Origin: an uncultured Piscirickettsiaceae bacterium
GTDB lineage: Bacteria > Pseudomonadota > Gammaproteobacteria > Methylococcales > Cycloclasticaceae
Assembly: GCA_913061075.1 (NCBI GenBank)
Contig: CAJXSK010000006.1
Span: 62,001-126,000, forward strand
Reading direction: 5' to 3'
DNA length: 64,000 nucleotides
The stretch's first letter is position 1. Each line of letters starts with the position of its first letter. Under the pieces are notes generated by a model. The model did no database searches. It was not told where the DNA came from and saw only the letters and a program-made list of their open reading frames with translations. Below are positions 55,390-64,000 of the stretch, one piece after another. Position numbers and translations under genes: made by a program.

Positions 55390-56508
55390 ATGCCGTTCAT
55401 AAAATATAACGGTTATCGCGAAATGAGTAATTTGTCAGTTGCGGATATAGAAGAACATTTAAAAGAGTTTATTGACCCATTAACGGGCAAAACAATCATG
55501 TCTGGTAAGGCGTTAAAGAATGTCACGCTGGTTAATGACGAGCTAGGTGTTGAGGTTGTTCTGGGTTACCCGGCGGCTGGTATTAAAGACGCGTTAGCGG
55601 CAGATATTAAAGAGCATTTGATGCAGCTTGGCAGCATAAACAAGGCTTCAGTAGAAGTCACTTGGAATGTTAATCCACACGCTGCTCAAAAGGGCGTTAA
55701 GCTGATGAAGGGCGTAAAAAACATGATCGCTGTTGCTTCTGGTAAAGGCGGCGTTGGAAAATCCACCACATCGGTTAACCTGGCACTGGCACTATCTGCC
55801 GAAGGTGCGCGAGTAGGCATTCTAGATGCGGATATATACGGGCCAAGTCAGCCAACAATGTTGGGCATAACCGGTCGCCCAGGCTCACCCGATGGTCGCA
55901 CCATTGAGCCAATGGAGGGCCATGGATTACAAGTGATGTCCGTGGGCTTTTTGGTTGATGAAGATACCCCAATGATTTTGCGTGGACCCATGGTGACGCA
56001 GGCATTAGGCCAGCTATTAAACGATACAAATTGGGATGATTTGGATTATTTGGTGATTGATATGCCGCCGGGCACAGGCGATATCCATTTAACATTGGCT
56101 CAAACAGTGCCAGTAACAGGGGCTGTGATTGTAACGACGCCTCAAGACATCGCGTTAATAGACGCTAAGAAAGGCCTGAAGATGTTTGAGAAAGTAGATA
56201 TCCCTGTGTTGGGTTTAATTGAAAACATGAGTTTGCACATTTGTTCAAATTGCCAGCATGAAGAGGCTATTTTTGGGCAAGGCGGCGGGGAAACAATGGC
56301 AAAAGAATTCGGTATTGAGTTTTTAGGCGCATTACCATTAGATATGTCTGTCCGTATGAGTGTGGATGATGGCGTACCAACTGTTGCGGCCGATCCAGAT
56401 GGTCAAATTTCTATGATATACCGTGGTATGGCAAGGAAGCTAGCGGCCACCTTATCGGCTAAAGCAAAAGATTTTAGCGGCAAAATTCCAAATATAGTTT
56501 TTAAATAA
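55390..56508 (+). CDS. mrp: Mrp/NBP35-family iron-sulfur carrier ATPase
   Basis: 372 aa. N-terminal DUF59-like domain (VADIEEHLKEFIDPLTGKTI), then the deviant P-loop VASGKGGVGKSTTSVNLALA, VIDMPPGTGDIHLTLAQTVP and the CxxC pair CSNCQHEEAIFG for a bridging [4Fe-4S] cluster. It delivers clusters to other proteins (ApbC). The ATG at 55390 follows AGGTGG at 13 bp; an in-frame ATG at 55423 starts nearer the conserved domain and is also possible. Confidence 0.94.
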   Translation: MPFIKYNGYREMSNLSVADIEEHLKEFIDPLTGKTIMSGKALKNVTLVNDELGVEVVLGYPAAGIKDALAADIKEHLMQLGSINKASVEVTWNVNPHAAQKGVKLMKGVKNMIAVASGKGGVGKSTTSVNLALALSAEGARVGILDADIYGPSQPTMLGITGRPGSPDGRTIEPMEGHGLQVMSVGFLVDEDTPMILRGPMVTQALGQLLNDTNWDDLDYLVIDMPPGTGDIHLTLAQTVPVTGAVIVTTPQDIALIDAKKGLKMFEKVDIPVLGLIENMSLHICSNCQHEEAIFGQGGGETMAKEFGIEFLGALPLDMSVRMSVDDGVPTVAADPDGQISMIYRGMARKLAATLSAKAKDFSGKIPNIVFK

Positions 56509-56521
56509 ATCAAAGGGTTAA

Positions 56522-57088
56522 ATGGGTATTAAATCTGACGGTTGGATTCGGCGCATGGTGGAGCAAAAAGACATGATCTCACCCTTCGAGCCAGGTCAAG
56601 TGAGAGAGTCTGATGGTGGGCGTGTTATTTCATACGGCACATCAAGTTATGGCTACGACGTACGTTGTTCAAACGAATTCAAAGTGTTCACAAACATTAA
56701 CTCGGCGGTGGTAGACCCCAAAAACTTTGATGAAAACAGTTTTGTCGATGTGCAGTCAGATGTTTGTATTATCCCTCCTAACTCTTTTGCATTGGCAAGA
56801 ACGGTTGAGTACTTAAAAATTCCGCGTGATGTGCTAACGGTTTGTTTAGGTAAATCGACCTATGCGCGTTGCGGTATTATTGTGAACGTGACGCCACTTG
56901 AGCCAGAGTGGGAAGGGCATGTGACGTTAGAGTTTTCAAATACGACAACCTTACCAGCAAAAATTTATGCCAATGAGGGCGTGGCGCAGTTTTTGTTTTT
57001 CGGTGCAGATGAAATTTGCGAAACATCGTATGGTGATCGTGGTGGCAAATATCAGGGTCAAACAGGCGTTACCTTACCGAAGACTTAA
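56522..57088 (+). CDS. dcd: dCTP deaminase
   Basis: 188 aa, normal length. Deaminates dCTP to dUTP in thymidylate synthesis; a homotrimer. Motifs: [36 protein letters not shown] and [20 protein letters not shown] with the catalytic Glu. It lies 13 bp after mrp in the same direction. Confidence 0.97.
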   Translation: MGIKSDGWIRRMVEQKDMISPFEPGQVRESDGGRVISYGTSSYGYDVRCSNEFKVFTNINSAVVDPKNFDENSFVDVQSDVCIIPPNSFALARTVEYLKIPRDVLTVCLGKSTYARCGIIVNVTPLEPEWEGHVTLEFSNTTTLPAKIYANEGVAQFLFFGADEICETSYGDRGGKYQGQTGVTLPKT

Positions 57089-57813
57089 TCATCAAATGAG
57101 GCTTTGATAAGCCTCATTTCAAAGGTTCCATAAGTTTTTTTACGTTGAAGCAAGATGGGTAAGTTGTGTAATTCCGGTGCGCACCAATAGTAAGTTATCA
57201 ATGGTTTGTCGCCTTTTTTACGGGCAAGCTTTACTGTTTGGTAGGTTGACCCTTTAATTTTGATTTTTTCGGTACCCAGTGTTTTAAAACGATACGTTTT
57301 TAGTTTTCCGCCATCTGCGATCTCATAGGTTAGCGTTTTGTCGGTGTTCAAGTCTTGCATTAGTGCTATTTGCATTAATGCCTTGTCTAAAACACCGTCG
57401 CTAATAGCTAATTTCCAAACAGTGCCTTTTGAACGATTTGTGACATTCAAACCTTGCCAGTCAAACGTGAGGCTGACGTTTTTACGGCCATCACCTAGGT
57501 GTTCTTTATACTGGTACGACGTTGGGCGGGGGCGCTGGTTGGAAATTTCGAAGTTGCTAATTTCCTCAGCAGCATCATCTCGTATAAACGATAGCATGCC
57601 GCTGGTTTCAGTTATGGACTTGAGTTCAAAGTTGTTTGGCGTGGTTTTTTTTAGGGATAACGTAACGCGCCCAATTTCTATGCCATTATGTTTGATTTGG
57701 TATTCGGCTTGAAAGGGAGGTATTGAATAATTGTTTGCAATACTCGTTTCTAAGAAAGTAGCAAAGAAGATGAAAAAGAACAGTGAAGCGAGAATTTTCG
57801 ATGAATAACGCAT
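57085..57813 (-). CDS. DUF3108 family exported protein
   Basis: 242 aa. Signal peptide (about residues 1-26, ending TSIA), then the DUF3108 beta-barrel-like domain: [35 protein letters not shown], and the late [20 protein letters not shown]. Function unknown. It is the third gene after purM-purN and convergent with dcd, overlapping by 4 bp. Confidence 0.85.
   Translation of the reverse strand: MRYSSKILASLFFFIFFATFLETSIANNYSIPPFQAEYQIKHNGIEIGRVTLSLKKTTPNNFELKSITETSGMLSFIRDDAAEEISNFEISNQRPRPTSYQYKEHLGDGRKNVSLTFDWQGLNVTNRSKGTVWKLAISDGVLDKALMQIALMQDLNTDKTLTYEIADGGKLKTYRFKTLGTEKIKIKGSTYQTVKLARKKGDKPLITYYWCAPELHNLPILLQRKKTYGTFEMRLIKASFDD
57094..57119. terminator. Bidirectional hairpin at the dcd/DUF3108 junction
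   Basis: AAATGAGGCTT and AAGCCTCATTT form a perfect 11-bp stem with a 4-base loop (TGAT). It lies inside the last codons of DUF3108 and just past dcd, flanked by A and T bases on both sides, so it could stop transcription both ways. Confidence 0.6.
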
Positions 57814-57822
57814 GCTTTATTC

Positions 57823-58461
57823 TTACATATAATCCATTACCACGGGACCATTCATTTTTTGATCATCCATATAGATGTTGTTATCAATTAATTTAATTCT
57901 GCCTTCTGCAAACCAGCTAATGGCGGTTGGATAAATTAAATGTTCTTTGGTTTTGATACGTAACTCTAGACTCTCTACGCTGTCAGTGGGTAACACAGGC
58001 AGTCGAGCCTGTAATAATACCGGGCCACCATCTAGTTCTGAATTAACGAAGTGTACGCTGCTACCATGTAACGGTTCCCCATCATTCATCACGCGTTGGT
58101 GGGTATGCATGCCTTTATATTTAGGTAATAAAGATGGGTGAATATTAATCAAACGACCTGCGTAGTGAGATACAAACTGGTTGCTTAATATGCGCATAAA
58201 GCCGGCTAGTACGACCAAGTCTGGTTGGTGTTGGTCTATGAGGCGTTGAAGCTCGGAGTCGAATTTTTCACGTGATTCGAAGTGCTCGTGTTCGAGTACT
58301 TGTGTGGGAATGTTGGCTTCTTTAGCGCGTTCCAGTCCAAACGCATTTTTTTTATTACTTATGACAGCAGCGATGTTAGCGGGTAGCTCAGCATCAATCA
58401 TGGATTGTAACGTGGTGCCTGACCCAGACAGCAACACGACTATGCGATAATCAGCGCCCAT
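57823..58461 (-). CDS. purN: Phosphoribosylglycinamide formyltransferase
   Basis: 212 aa. Transfers formyl from 10-formyl-THF to GAR in purine synthesis. Motifs: VVLLSGSGTTLQSMIDAEL, VLAGFMRILSNQFVSHYAGR, LINIHPSLLPKYKGMHTHQR (catalytic Asn and His) and the HFVNSELDGGPVLLQ Asp motif. It follows purM after 7 bp. Confidence 0.97.
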   Translation of the reverse strand: MGADYRIVVLLSGSGTTLQSMIDAELPANIAAVISNKKNAFGLERAKEANIPTQVLEHEHFESREKFDSELQRLIDQHQPDLVVLAGFMRILSNQFVSHYAGRLINIHPSLLPKYKGMHTHQRVMNDGEPLHGSSVHFVNSELDGGPVLLQARLPVLPTDSVESLELRIKTKEHLIYPTAISWFAEGRIKLIDNNIYMDDQKMNGPVVMDYM

Positions 58462-58468
58462 TTCTATA

Positions 58469-59509
58469 TTAAACGTAGTTGACGACAGGTTCTTTTGTAT
58501 CAGAAGGGCCTATGTCCCCAACGACATAAGCGTCCTCATTGTTTGCTGCTAGTTCGGCTAATACAGCATCTGCGTTTTCAGAGGCAACGCAAAGAACCAT
58601 GCCAATGCCGCAATTGAAGGTTTTTAGCATTTCCTCGTCTGTAATATTGCCTTCTTCTTGAAGCCAATCAAACACTGGTTGTGTTGGCCAGCTGCCTAAT
58701 TTAACGTTAGCAACAGTAAAGTCGGGCATTACTCGTGGAATGTTCTCTGTAAAGCCGCCGCCGGTAATGTGGGCTAATGCATGTACAGGGTGCTTGCTAA
58801 TCAGTTTGAGTAGTGATTTTACATAAATTCGGGTGGGTTCTAATAGGGCTTCTGCTAACGGTTTGCCACCAACAGTTTGCTGTAAGTTATCTTGGAGCTC
58901 CAATACTTTTCTAATGAGTGAATAGCCATTGGAGTGTGGGCCAGATGAAGCTAAGCCTATTAATACGTCACCCGCTGCGACGTTCGAGCCGTCGATTATT
59001 TGGTCTTTTTCGACGAGCCCCACACTAAACCCGGCTAAGTCATAATCTTCACCTTCGTACATGCCGGGCATTTCTGCTGTTTCTCCACCAACAAGGGCGG
59101 CACCAGCCAGTTCGCAGCCTTTGCCTATGCCTGCAATAACATCGCTGGCCACATCCAAATTAAGCTTTCCAGTGGCGTAGTAATCTAGAAAAAACAACGG
59201 CTCTGCGCCGGTCACGATAATATCGTTAACGCACATAGCGACAAGGTCAATGCCAATGGTATCGTGTTTATCAAGCATCATGGCGAGCTTGAGTTTGGTG
59301 CCAACACCGTCTGTACCTGATACAAGCACAGGTTTTTTATATTGGTCCATTGGAAGTTCGAATAACGACCCAAATCCACCCAGACCAGACATGACGCCAG
59401 GTCGTTGTGTACGTTTTGCTATGGGTTTAATACGTTCTACGAGTTGTGCACCGGCATCAATGTCAACGCCAGCGTCTTTGTAGCTTAGGCTGCTTTTAGA
59501 GTCGCTCAA
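58469..59509 (-). CDS. purM: Phosphoribosylformylglycinamidine cyclo-ligase
   Basis: 346 aa, usual length; makes AIR. Motifs: [60 protein letters not shown] and [16 protein letters not shown]. First gene of the purM-purN-DUF3108 unit, divergent from DUF2066. Confidence 0.97.
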   Translation of the reverse strand: MSDSKSSLSYKDAGVDIDAGAQLVERIKPIAKRTQRPGVMSGLGGFGSLFELPMDQYKKPVLVSGTDGVGTKLKLAMMLDKHDTIGIDLVAMCVNDIIVTGAEPLFFLDYYATGKLNLDVASDVIAGIGKGCELAGAALVGGETAEMPGMYEGEDYDLAGFSVGLVEKDQIIDGSNVAAGDVLIGLASSGPHSNGYSLIRKVLELQDNLQQTVGGKPLAEALLEPTRIYVKSLLKLISKHPVHALAHITGGGFTENIPRVMPDFTVANVKLGSWPTQPVFDWLQEEGNITDEEMLKTFNCGIGMVLCVASENADAVLAELAANNEDAYVVGDIGPSDTKEPVVNYV

Positions 59510-59561
59510 AATCAGATTTTTAGAGTTAAGAAAAGGGTAATTATATCAGTTAGGGTAAATG

Positions 59562-59589
59562 TTGGCAGTATTGGGTCTTTCTATATTAT
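59562..59589 (+). promoter_or_regulatory. Candidate sigma70 promoter of the DUF2066-pgsA-like-perM operon
   Basis: TTGGCA (59562-59567), a 16-bp spacer and TATTAT (59584-59589) lie 40 bp before the DUF2066 ATG in the purM-divergent region. Confidence 0.45.
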
Positions 59590-59628
59590 GCTATACACAT
59601 TAATTAGTTGAAATTGGTTGTTAAACGT

Positions 59629-60720
59629 ATGCGTAATGTTGGGTTTTTTGTTGTATTAATGTTGGTATCTACTCTTAGCTTTGCCGTGCAAGTGGATGGG
59701 TTATATAAAGCGATAGTGCCAGTGGCGACTCAGTCGGCCAATGAGCGAAAGGCAGCGACAAGGAAAGCAATCAATAGCGTTGCGCAGAAGGTGTCAGGTC
59801 GGCGCGAGGTGTTGAATAACGCCGCACTTCAACAGACATTGTCGAATGTAGATGCGTTCGTAGAGCAATTCCAATACATTCAGCCGGAGACTGAGAAGTC
59901 GTCTTTACAAGTAGAAATTACTTTCCAAAAAGCAGCAATAGACAGGGCGCTTCAACAGTTTGATATACCTGTTTGGGGTGCAAATCGTCCGGCCATAGCA
60001 GTTTGGTTGGCGGTGGATAATGGTAATAAACGGTATTTGATTGGCGAAGGTGCGACAAAAACAGCAGCGTTGTTACAAAAGGTCGCTTTTCAATCAGGTT
60101 TGCCTATTGTGCTGCCATTGTTGGATTTGGAAGATCAGCAGGCTGTTCAATTTAATGATGTATGGGGGCTATTTTCTGAACGCATTGTTCAAGCATCGGC
60201 ACGGTATGGTGCTAAACAAGTGTTGTTCGGGCGGTTGTTGAAAGAACAAGGAAGTGTTTGGAAGCTACGTTGGGTGCTGGTCAACACAAATGGTAAGTTT
60301 GAGGGAGAGAGCCGGCAAACTTATTTGAGCGAAGCTTTTAGAGAGAGCTTAAGTTCAAGTTCGGAAATGCTTGCAGAGATTTATGCGCCTCGGGGCAATA
60401 TGCATGTTAGTGAGCTGACATTAATGGTTGATGGTATTACTAATTTGGCTGAATTTTCACGTGTTTCACAATACTTATCGTCGCTTGATGTAGTGAGTAA
60501 GGTTAGTTGGCAACGTGTTGATGCGAATAAAGCATCTTTTGTGATTGGGTTGACCGGTGATGTGCAAGGTTTAAAGGAGCAAATAGCGCTAAATAATGTG
60601 CTGGCAGAGACGCATCCTATTGCGCCAATAATGCCTGTTCAGATTCAAAAACCTCAAGCATTGGGGCAACAAGTCATGCCGTATATCTCTCAACAAGTGC
60701 TTTCTTTTAGAGTTAGGTAA
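59629..60720 (+). CDS. DUF2066 family exported protein
   Basis: About 363 aa from the ATG at 59629 (MRNVGFFVVLMLVSTLSFA, a signal peptide); the earlier TTG at 59608 would spoil the leader. Conserved stretches are VDGLYKAIVPVATQSANERK, AINSVAQKVSGRREVL and VDAFVEQFQYIQPE. Function unknown, but this gene commonly precedes a CDP-alcohol transferase and perM, as here. Confidence 0.85.
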   Translation: MRNVGFFVVLMLVSTLSFAVQVDGLYKAIVPVATQSANERKAATRKAINSVAQKVSGRREVLNNAALQQTLSNVDAFVEQFQYIQPETEKSSLQVEITFQKAAIDRALQQFDIPVWGANRPAIAVWLAVDNGNKRYLIGEGATKTAALLQKVAFQSGLPIVLPLLDLEDQQAVQFNDVWGLFSERIVQASARYGAKQVLFGRLLKEQGSVWKLRWVLVNTNGKFEGESRQTYLSEAFRESLSSSSEMLAEIYAPRGNMHVSELTLMVDGITNLAEFSRVSQYLSSLDVVSKVSWQRVDANKASFVIGLTGDVQGLKEQIALNNVLAETHPIAPIMPVQIQKPQALGQQVMPYISQQVLSFRVR

Positions 60721-61292
60721 TGACAAGAAAAGATCTGCCCAATGCAATAAGTGTACTAAGGATTGTATTGGTGGTGCCTATTGTTTACTTGCTTCTAAAT
60801 AAGCAATTTAACCCTGCTTTGGCCTTGTTTGTGATTGCCGGTGTATCTGATGCATTAGATGGCTATTTAGCTAAAAAGTATAATTGGACGAGTCGCTTAG
60901 GGTCATTTTTAGATCCGCTAGCAGATAAGTTGTTGTTAGTTTCTTGCTTTGCTGTTTGTGTGGTTATTGAATTGATACCAGTGTGGTTGTTTGCGCTTGT
61001 GTTATGTCGCGATTTACTCGTGGCTTTTGGAGCGTTAGCGTGTCACTTTTTGCTCGAAAAATTCCACGGAGACCCACCATTTTCAAGTAAGTTAAATACC
61101 GCGTTGCAAATTGTTTTGTTGGTTATGGTATTTTTCAGTCAATCCTTAGTTCCTATTCCAATCACCTGGATTGAGTTTATGTTGTACTCAGTGGCGGCAA
61201 CAACAGTAGTAAGTGGTGCTGAATATATTTGGAAATGGGGTTTAAAGTATTGGGATACAACATCAGAGAATAAGGAACAAGATGAACAGTAA
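60720..61292 (+). CDS. CDP-alcohol phosphatidyltransferase family protein (PgsA-like)
   Basis: 190 aa, about five membrane helices. The family motif is seen as DALDGYLAKKYNWTSRLGSF then LDPLADKL, with Lys in place of the usual Arg after DGxxA. It likely makes a phosphatidyl-glycerophosphate-type lipid at the inner membrane, but the alcohol is not certain. Overlaps DUF2066 by one base (TAATG) and perM by 11 bp. Confidence 0.85.
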   Translation: MTRKDLPNAISVLRIVLVVPIVYLLLNKQFNPALALFVIAGVSDALDGYLAKKYNWTSRLGSFLDPLADKLLLVSCFAVCVVIELIPVWLFALVLCRDLLVAFGALACHFLLEKFHGDPPFSSKLNTALQIVLLVMVFFSQSLVPIPITWIEFMLYSVAATTVVSGAEYIWKWGLKYWDTTSENKEQDEQ

Positions 61293-62322
61293 ATGGTTGA
61301 TTGTTTTTGCAGTTTTCCTTGGGATGCTTTATGTGCTGGCGCCGATATTGATGCCCTTTTTAGTTGCCGCGTTATTAGCCTATCTAGGGACTGGGTTGGT
61401 TGATAGTTTGACGATGCTAAAGTGGTCAAGAACATTGAAAGTAACGCTTGTTTTTTCAATTATTCTATTAGGATTGATTTTAGCGTTATTAGTGGTTCTA
61501 CCTCTCGTTGAACAACAAATTAGTGCCTTAATTGCAAAATTGCCAGCAATATTAAATTGGTTAAAAGAAACATTGATACCTTGGCTACAATCTCGTTTAG
61601 GGGGCATTGTTTCTATAGATGCTGGAAAAATTCAGCAGGGTTTACAAAACAATGTTGGAACAGCGGGTGGCTTTGCTGTGGATATCCTGGGCTCACTGAG
61701 TGCAACTGGCATGGCCTTTTTTGCGGGGGTAGCAAATATTGTGTTGATTCCCGTATTAACGTTTTATTTTTTACGTGACTGGCACACGATGGTAGACCGT
61801 ATTTATGATGTGGTTCCGCTTAAATATAAGCAGCAAACGGCGAGTATTGCAGCGGATATCGACATAGTGCTAAGCGAGTTTTTCAAAGGGCAACTTTTGG
61901 TCATGTTTTCGTTGGTTATTATTTATAGTATTGGGTTAAGTCTAATAGGCTTGGAGTTTGCGCTCATTATTGGATTGGTAGCAGGGTTGGTAAGCTTTGT
62001 GCCATATTTGGGGCTTATTGTTGGCATACTGTTGGCAAGCGTGGCGGCGCTATTCCAGTTCCATGACATTACGTTATTAGTACCTGTTTTATTGGTATTC
62101 GTCGTTGCTCAAGTGCTTGAAAGCGTGGTGTTAACGCCGTTATTAGTCGGCGATAAAATCGGCCTTCATGCTGTCGCTGTAATTTTTGCTGTAATGGCAG
62201 GTGGCCAATTATTTGGTTTTACAGGTATTTTAATAGCCTTGCCAGTTGCTGCGGTATTGATGATTTTTTTACGTTATGGGATTAAGCGTTATAAAGACAG
62301 TGATGCGTATTTTGGACAATAA
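61282..62322 (+). CDS. perM: AI-2E/PerM family transporter
   Basis: 346 aa, about eight membrane helices. PerM-type motifs: YVLAPILMPFLVAALLAYLG near the start, VLTFYFLRDWHTMVDRIYDV in the middle, and VPYLGLIVGILLASVAALFQ late. Members export small signals such as AI-2 or other solutes; the role here is open. Last gene of its operon, before a strong terminator. Confidence 0.9.
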   Translation: MNSKWLIVFAVFLGMLYVLAPILMPFLVAALLAYLGTGLVDSLTMLKWSRTLKVTLVFSIILLGLILALLVVLPLVEQQISALIAKLPAILNWLKETLIPWLQSRLGGIVSIDAGKIQQGLQNNVGTAGGFAVDILGSLSATGMAFFAGVANIVLIPVLTFYFLRDWHTMVDRIYDVVPLKYKQQTASIAADIDIVLSEFFKGQLLVMFSLVIIYSIGLSLIGLEFALIIGLVAGLVSFVPYLGLIVGILLASVAALFQFHDITLLVPVLLVFVVAQVLESVVLTPLLVGDKIGLHAVAVIFAVMAGGQLFGFTGILIALPVAAVLMIFLRYGIKRYKDSDAYFGQ

Positions 62323-62349
62323 TATCTTAGGGTAAAACCAATAAGCATA

Positions 62350-62375
62350 AAAAAGGCGCCTAATGGCGCCTTTTT
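62350..62375. terminator. Bidirectional terminator between perM and sodB
   Basis: A perfect 11-bp stem (AAAAAGGCGCC/GGCGCCTTTTT) with a TAAT loop, with A and T tracts giving T runs in both directions. It serves both convergent genes. Confidence 0.95.
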
Positions 62376-62390
62376 ACGTAGCAGGGTTTG

Positions 62391-62963
62391 TTACAGATTA
62401 GATCCAACAAAGTCCCAGTTTACAAGTGCCCAAAATTTATCCATATAAGCAGGGCGAGCATTACGACAATCTATGTAATAGGCGTGCTCCCAAACGTCAC
62501 AGGTTAAAAGAGGTGTTTGGCCAGACGTTAGTGGTGTTCCAGCGTTGCTTGTTTGTACAATTTCAAGAGAGCCATCGGCATTTTTTACTAACCAGCACCA
62601 GCCAGCACCAAATAAGCTGACTGATTTATCGGTGAATTCTGCTTTAAATGCATCAACAGAGCCATACGCGCCATTAATTGCAGCTAATAAATCGCCAGAA
62701 GCTTCTGTACTATTCGGTGTTAAACAGTTCCAGTAAAAGGTGTGGTTCCAGATTTGTGCTGCATTATTAAAAATTGGGCCAGAAGATTTTTTAACGATAT
62801 CTTCTAAGCTTGAATTTTCAAATTCAGTACCGCCAATCATACCGTTTAACTTAGTTACATAAGTTGCGTGGTGTTTGCCGTGGTGAAATTCTAACGTCTC
62901 TTGAGAAATATGTGGTTCTAATGCATTGATTGCATAAGGTAAATCAGGTAATTCATGTGTCAT
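62391..62963 (-). CDS. sodB: Iron superoxide dismutase
   Basis: 190 aa. Turns superoxide into peroxide and oxygen. Metal ligands lie in [34 protein letters not shown] and [20 protein letters not shown]. The AAQxWNHxFYW segment, with Gln in the N-terminal half, is the iron-type signature. No signal peptide, so cytosolic. Confidence 0.96.
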   Translation of the reverse strand: MTHELPDLPYAINALEPHISQETLEFHHGKHHATYVTKLNGMIGGTEFENSSLEDIVKKSSGPIFNNAAQIWNHTFYWNCLTPNSTEASGDLLAAINGAYGSVDAFKAEFTDKSVSLFGAGWCWLVKNADGSLEIVQTSNAGTPLTSGQTPLLTCDVWEHAYYIDCRNARPAYMDKFWALVNWDFVGSNL

Positions 62964-63066
62964 GATGGTGATCCTTATTGTTTAGTTATGCGCGTCGCGC
63001 AGGAGAAATTTGATTTACTAAGATAGTGCTGTTGAGTAAAAAAATCAATATTATTCAATAATAAGC

Positions 63067-63909
63067 TTATTTTTCACACGGTGAATTGTGTAAGTGAAGG
63101 TCTTGTTGAGGGTAAGGGATGCTGATGCCGTCTTTGTCAAAACGAAGCTTAATGCTTTCCAATAGGTCGAAGTGCACGCCCCAATAGTCTGCAGATTTAA
63201 CCCACGGCCGAACGGCGAAATTAACGCTGCTGTCAGCCAATTCTAGTAATCCAATGACGGGTGCAGGGTCTTTCAAAATACGGTCATCATGTTGCATGAG
63301 TTCATTTAATACATTTTTTGCTTTTTTTATGTCGTCGTCATAACCAATGCCAATAACCAAATCGAGCCGGCGAGTTGGTTTACTAGAGTAGTTGATAATG
63401 TTGTCGTTCATTAAGCTGCCATTCGGGATGATGATGGTTTTATTGTCGCCCGTACGCATAATAGTATTAAAGATACGGACTTCTTCTACTACGCCGGATA
63501 CCCCGCCGCCTTCTATAAAATCACCTTGTTTAAATGGGCGAAGAATAATCATCAAAACACCGGCTGCAAAATTCGCTAAAGACCCTTGTAATGCTAAGCC
63601 AATGGCTAAACCCGCTGCGCCTAAAATGGCAATAAAAGAGGTGGTTTGTATGCCAAGTTGGCCTAACGCTGCAATAATTATAAATGCTAATAGTGCGGCG
63701 TAAACCATATTGGTAGTAAAAGAAATCAGAATAGGGTCTGAACCAGCTTTTGCCATGGTTTTAGCAATACCAGCCTTGACAAGTTTGGCGATAATTTTAC
63801 CGACGATAAATATTGCTATAGCGGCGATAACTTTTAAACCATACACAGCCAATATTTCTTTGATTTGGTTAATGGTTTCTTCGGAGAAAAGGTTTAATAG
63901 AAAGTCCAT
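63067..63909 (-). CDS. mscS: Small-conductance mechanosensitive channel MscS
   Basis: 280 aa, E. coli MscS size. Three membrane helices; TM3 is GAAGLAIGLALQGSLANFAA followed by GVLMIILRPFKQGDFI, the pore helix and start of the beta domain; then the C-terminal cage. It opens on osmotic downshock. The remaining 90 bp to the window end hold no gene I can support. Confidence 0.95.
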   Translation of the reverse strand: MDFLLNLFSEETINQIKEILAVYGLKVIAAIAIFIVGKIIAKLVKAGIAKTMAKAGSDPILISFTTNMVYAALLAFIIIAALGQLGIQTTSFIAILGAAGLAIGLALQGSLANFAAGVLMIILRPFKQGDFIEGGGVSGVVEEVRIFNTIMRTGDNKTIIIPNGSLMNDNIINYSSKPTRRLDLVIGIGYDDDIKKAKNVLNELMQHDDRILKDPAPVIGLLELADSSVNFAVRPWVKSADYWGVHFDLLESIKLRFDKDGISIPYPQQDLHLHNSPCEK

Positions 63910-64000
63910 GTTGATTCCTGTGTGCTGTTGATAAAAGGCGGTTTATTTGGGCCGGCGATAATATTTTATCGATAGCGATAGTTTTTAACTAGAGTTGCAA

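Noticed and set aside
1-64000. CRISPR arrays, tRNA or rRNA genes, insertion sequences
   Set aside because: No regular spaced repeats, cloverleaf sequences, rRNA segments or transposase frames were seen on either strand.

Overview
The window is chromosomal DNA of a free-living gammaproteobacterium. It is AT-rich and densely coded, and most genes sit in short operons. The block gshB-tonB-yqgE-ruvX-pyrR-pyrB-pyrC' has the gene order known from Pseudomonas-type genomes. The Rnf complex, the NhaA antiporter and a methanethiol S-methyltransferase-like gene fit a marine or brackish, sulfur- or C1-active lineage, but the genus cannot be fixed from the sequence. No rRNA, tRNA, CRISPR array or transposon was found.

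Layout. 1-2.3 kb: minus-strand envelope genes (a truncated secreted protein, a secreted metallo-beta-lactamase-fold hydrolase, a lipoprotein, DUF4202). 2.4-7.9 kb: an MddA-like membrane methyltransferase, then an S-adenosylhomocysteine (SAH) riboswitch leading metK-ahcY-metF-ycgL-rsmE. 7.9-16 kb: nhaA, glutathione synthetase, a TonB-family protein, yqgE, ruvX and the pyrimidine genes pyrR-pyrB-pyrC'-pyrK. PyrC' lacks its catalytic residues and is probably only a scaffold for aspartate transcarbamoylase. 16-24.6 kb: small cytosolic proteins, a YeeE-type sulfur transporter, an ABC-F ATPase, RecQ and a SulP transporter.

24.7-27.4 kb is a complete small chromosomal integron. The integrase gene intI is on the plus strand. 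An attI site and four cassettes run leftward from it: an ORF-less hairpin cassette, a 106-aa orphan, a parDE cassette in reverse orientation and a frameshifted DUF3703 cassette. 50.1-52.4 kb is a second array of three cassettes (unknown, unknown, relBE-like) with no integrase. Its head has a sequence that aligns without gaps, over 78 bp, to the attI at intI. The window therefore carries two attI-headed arrays about 26 kb apart with only one integrase. This is the most unusual structure in it.

27.4-32.4 kb: a cobalamin-binding-like protein, a DsbA-family protein, an NfeD/QmcA pair, two lipoproteins, a glutathione transferase and a SlyD-type isomerase. 32.5-41.6 kb: a likely exopolysaccharide operon. 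It encodes a BcsB-like periplasmic protein, a family 2 glycosyltransferase with an N-terminal MshEN (c-di-GMP binding type) domain, a polytopic membrane protein, a GH113-like hydrolase, an outer-membrane protein and a CotH-like protein. A nucleotide-transporter-like protein and a PHP phosphoesterase follow. 43.9-49.5 kb: rnfABCDGE with a TonB-like gene as the last member. 52.4-64 kb: metG, a frameshifted PEP-CTERM-like protein, mrp, dcd, DUF3108-purN-purM, DUF2066-pgsA-like-perM, sodB and mscS.

Three genes (SnoaL-like, DUF3703, PEP-CTERM-like) are each broken by one missing base in a homopolymer run. These may be assembly errors and not true pseudogenes.
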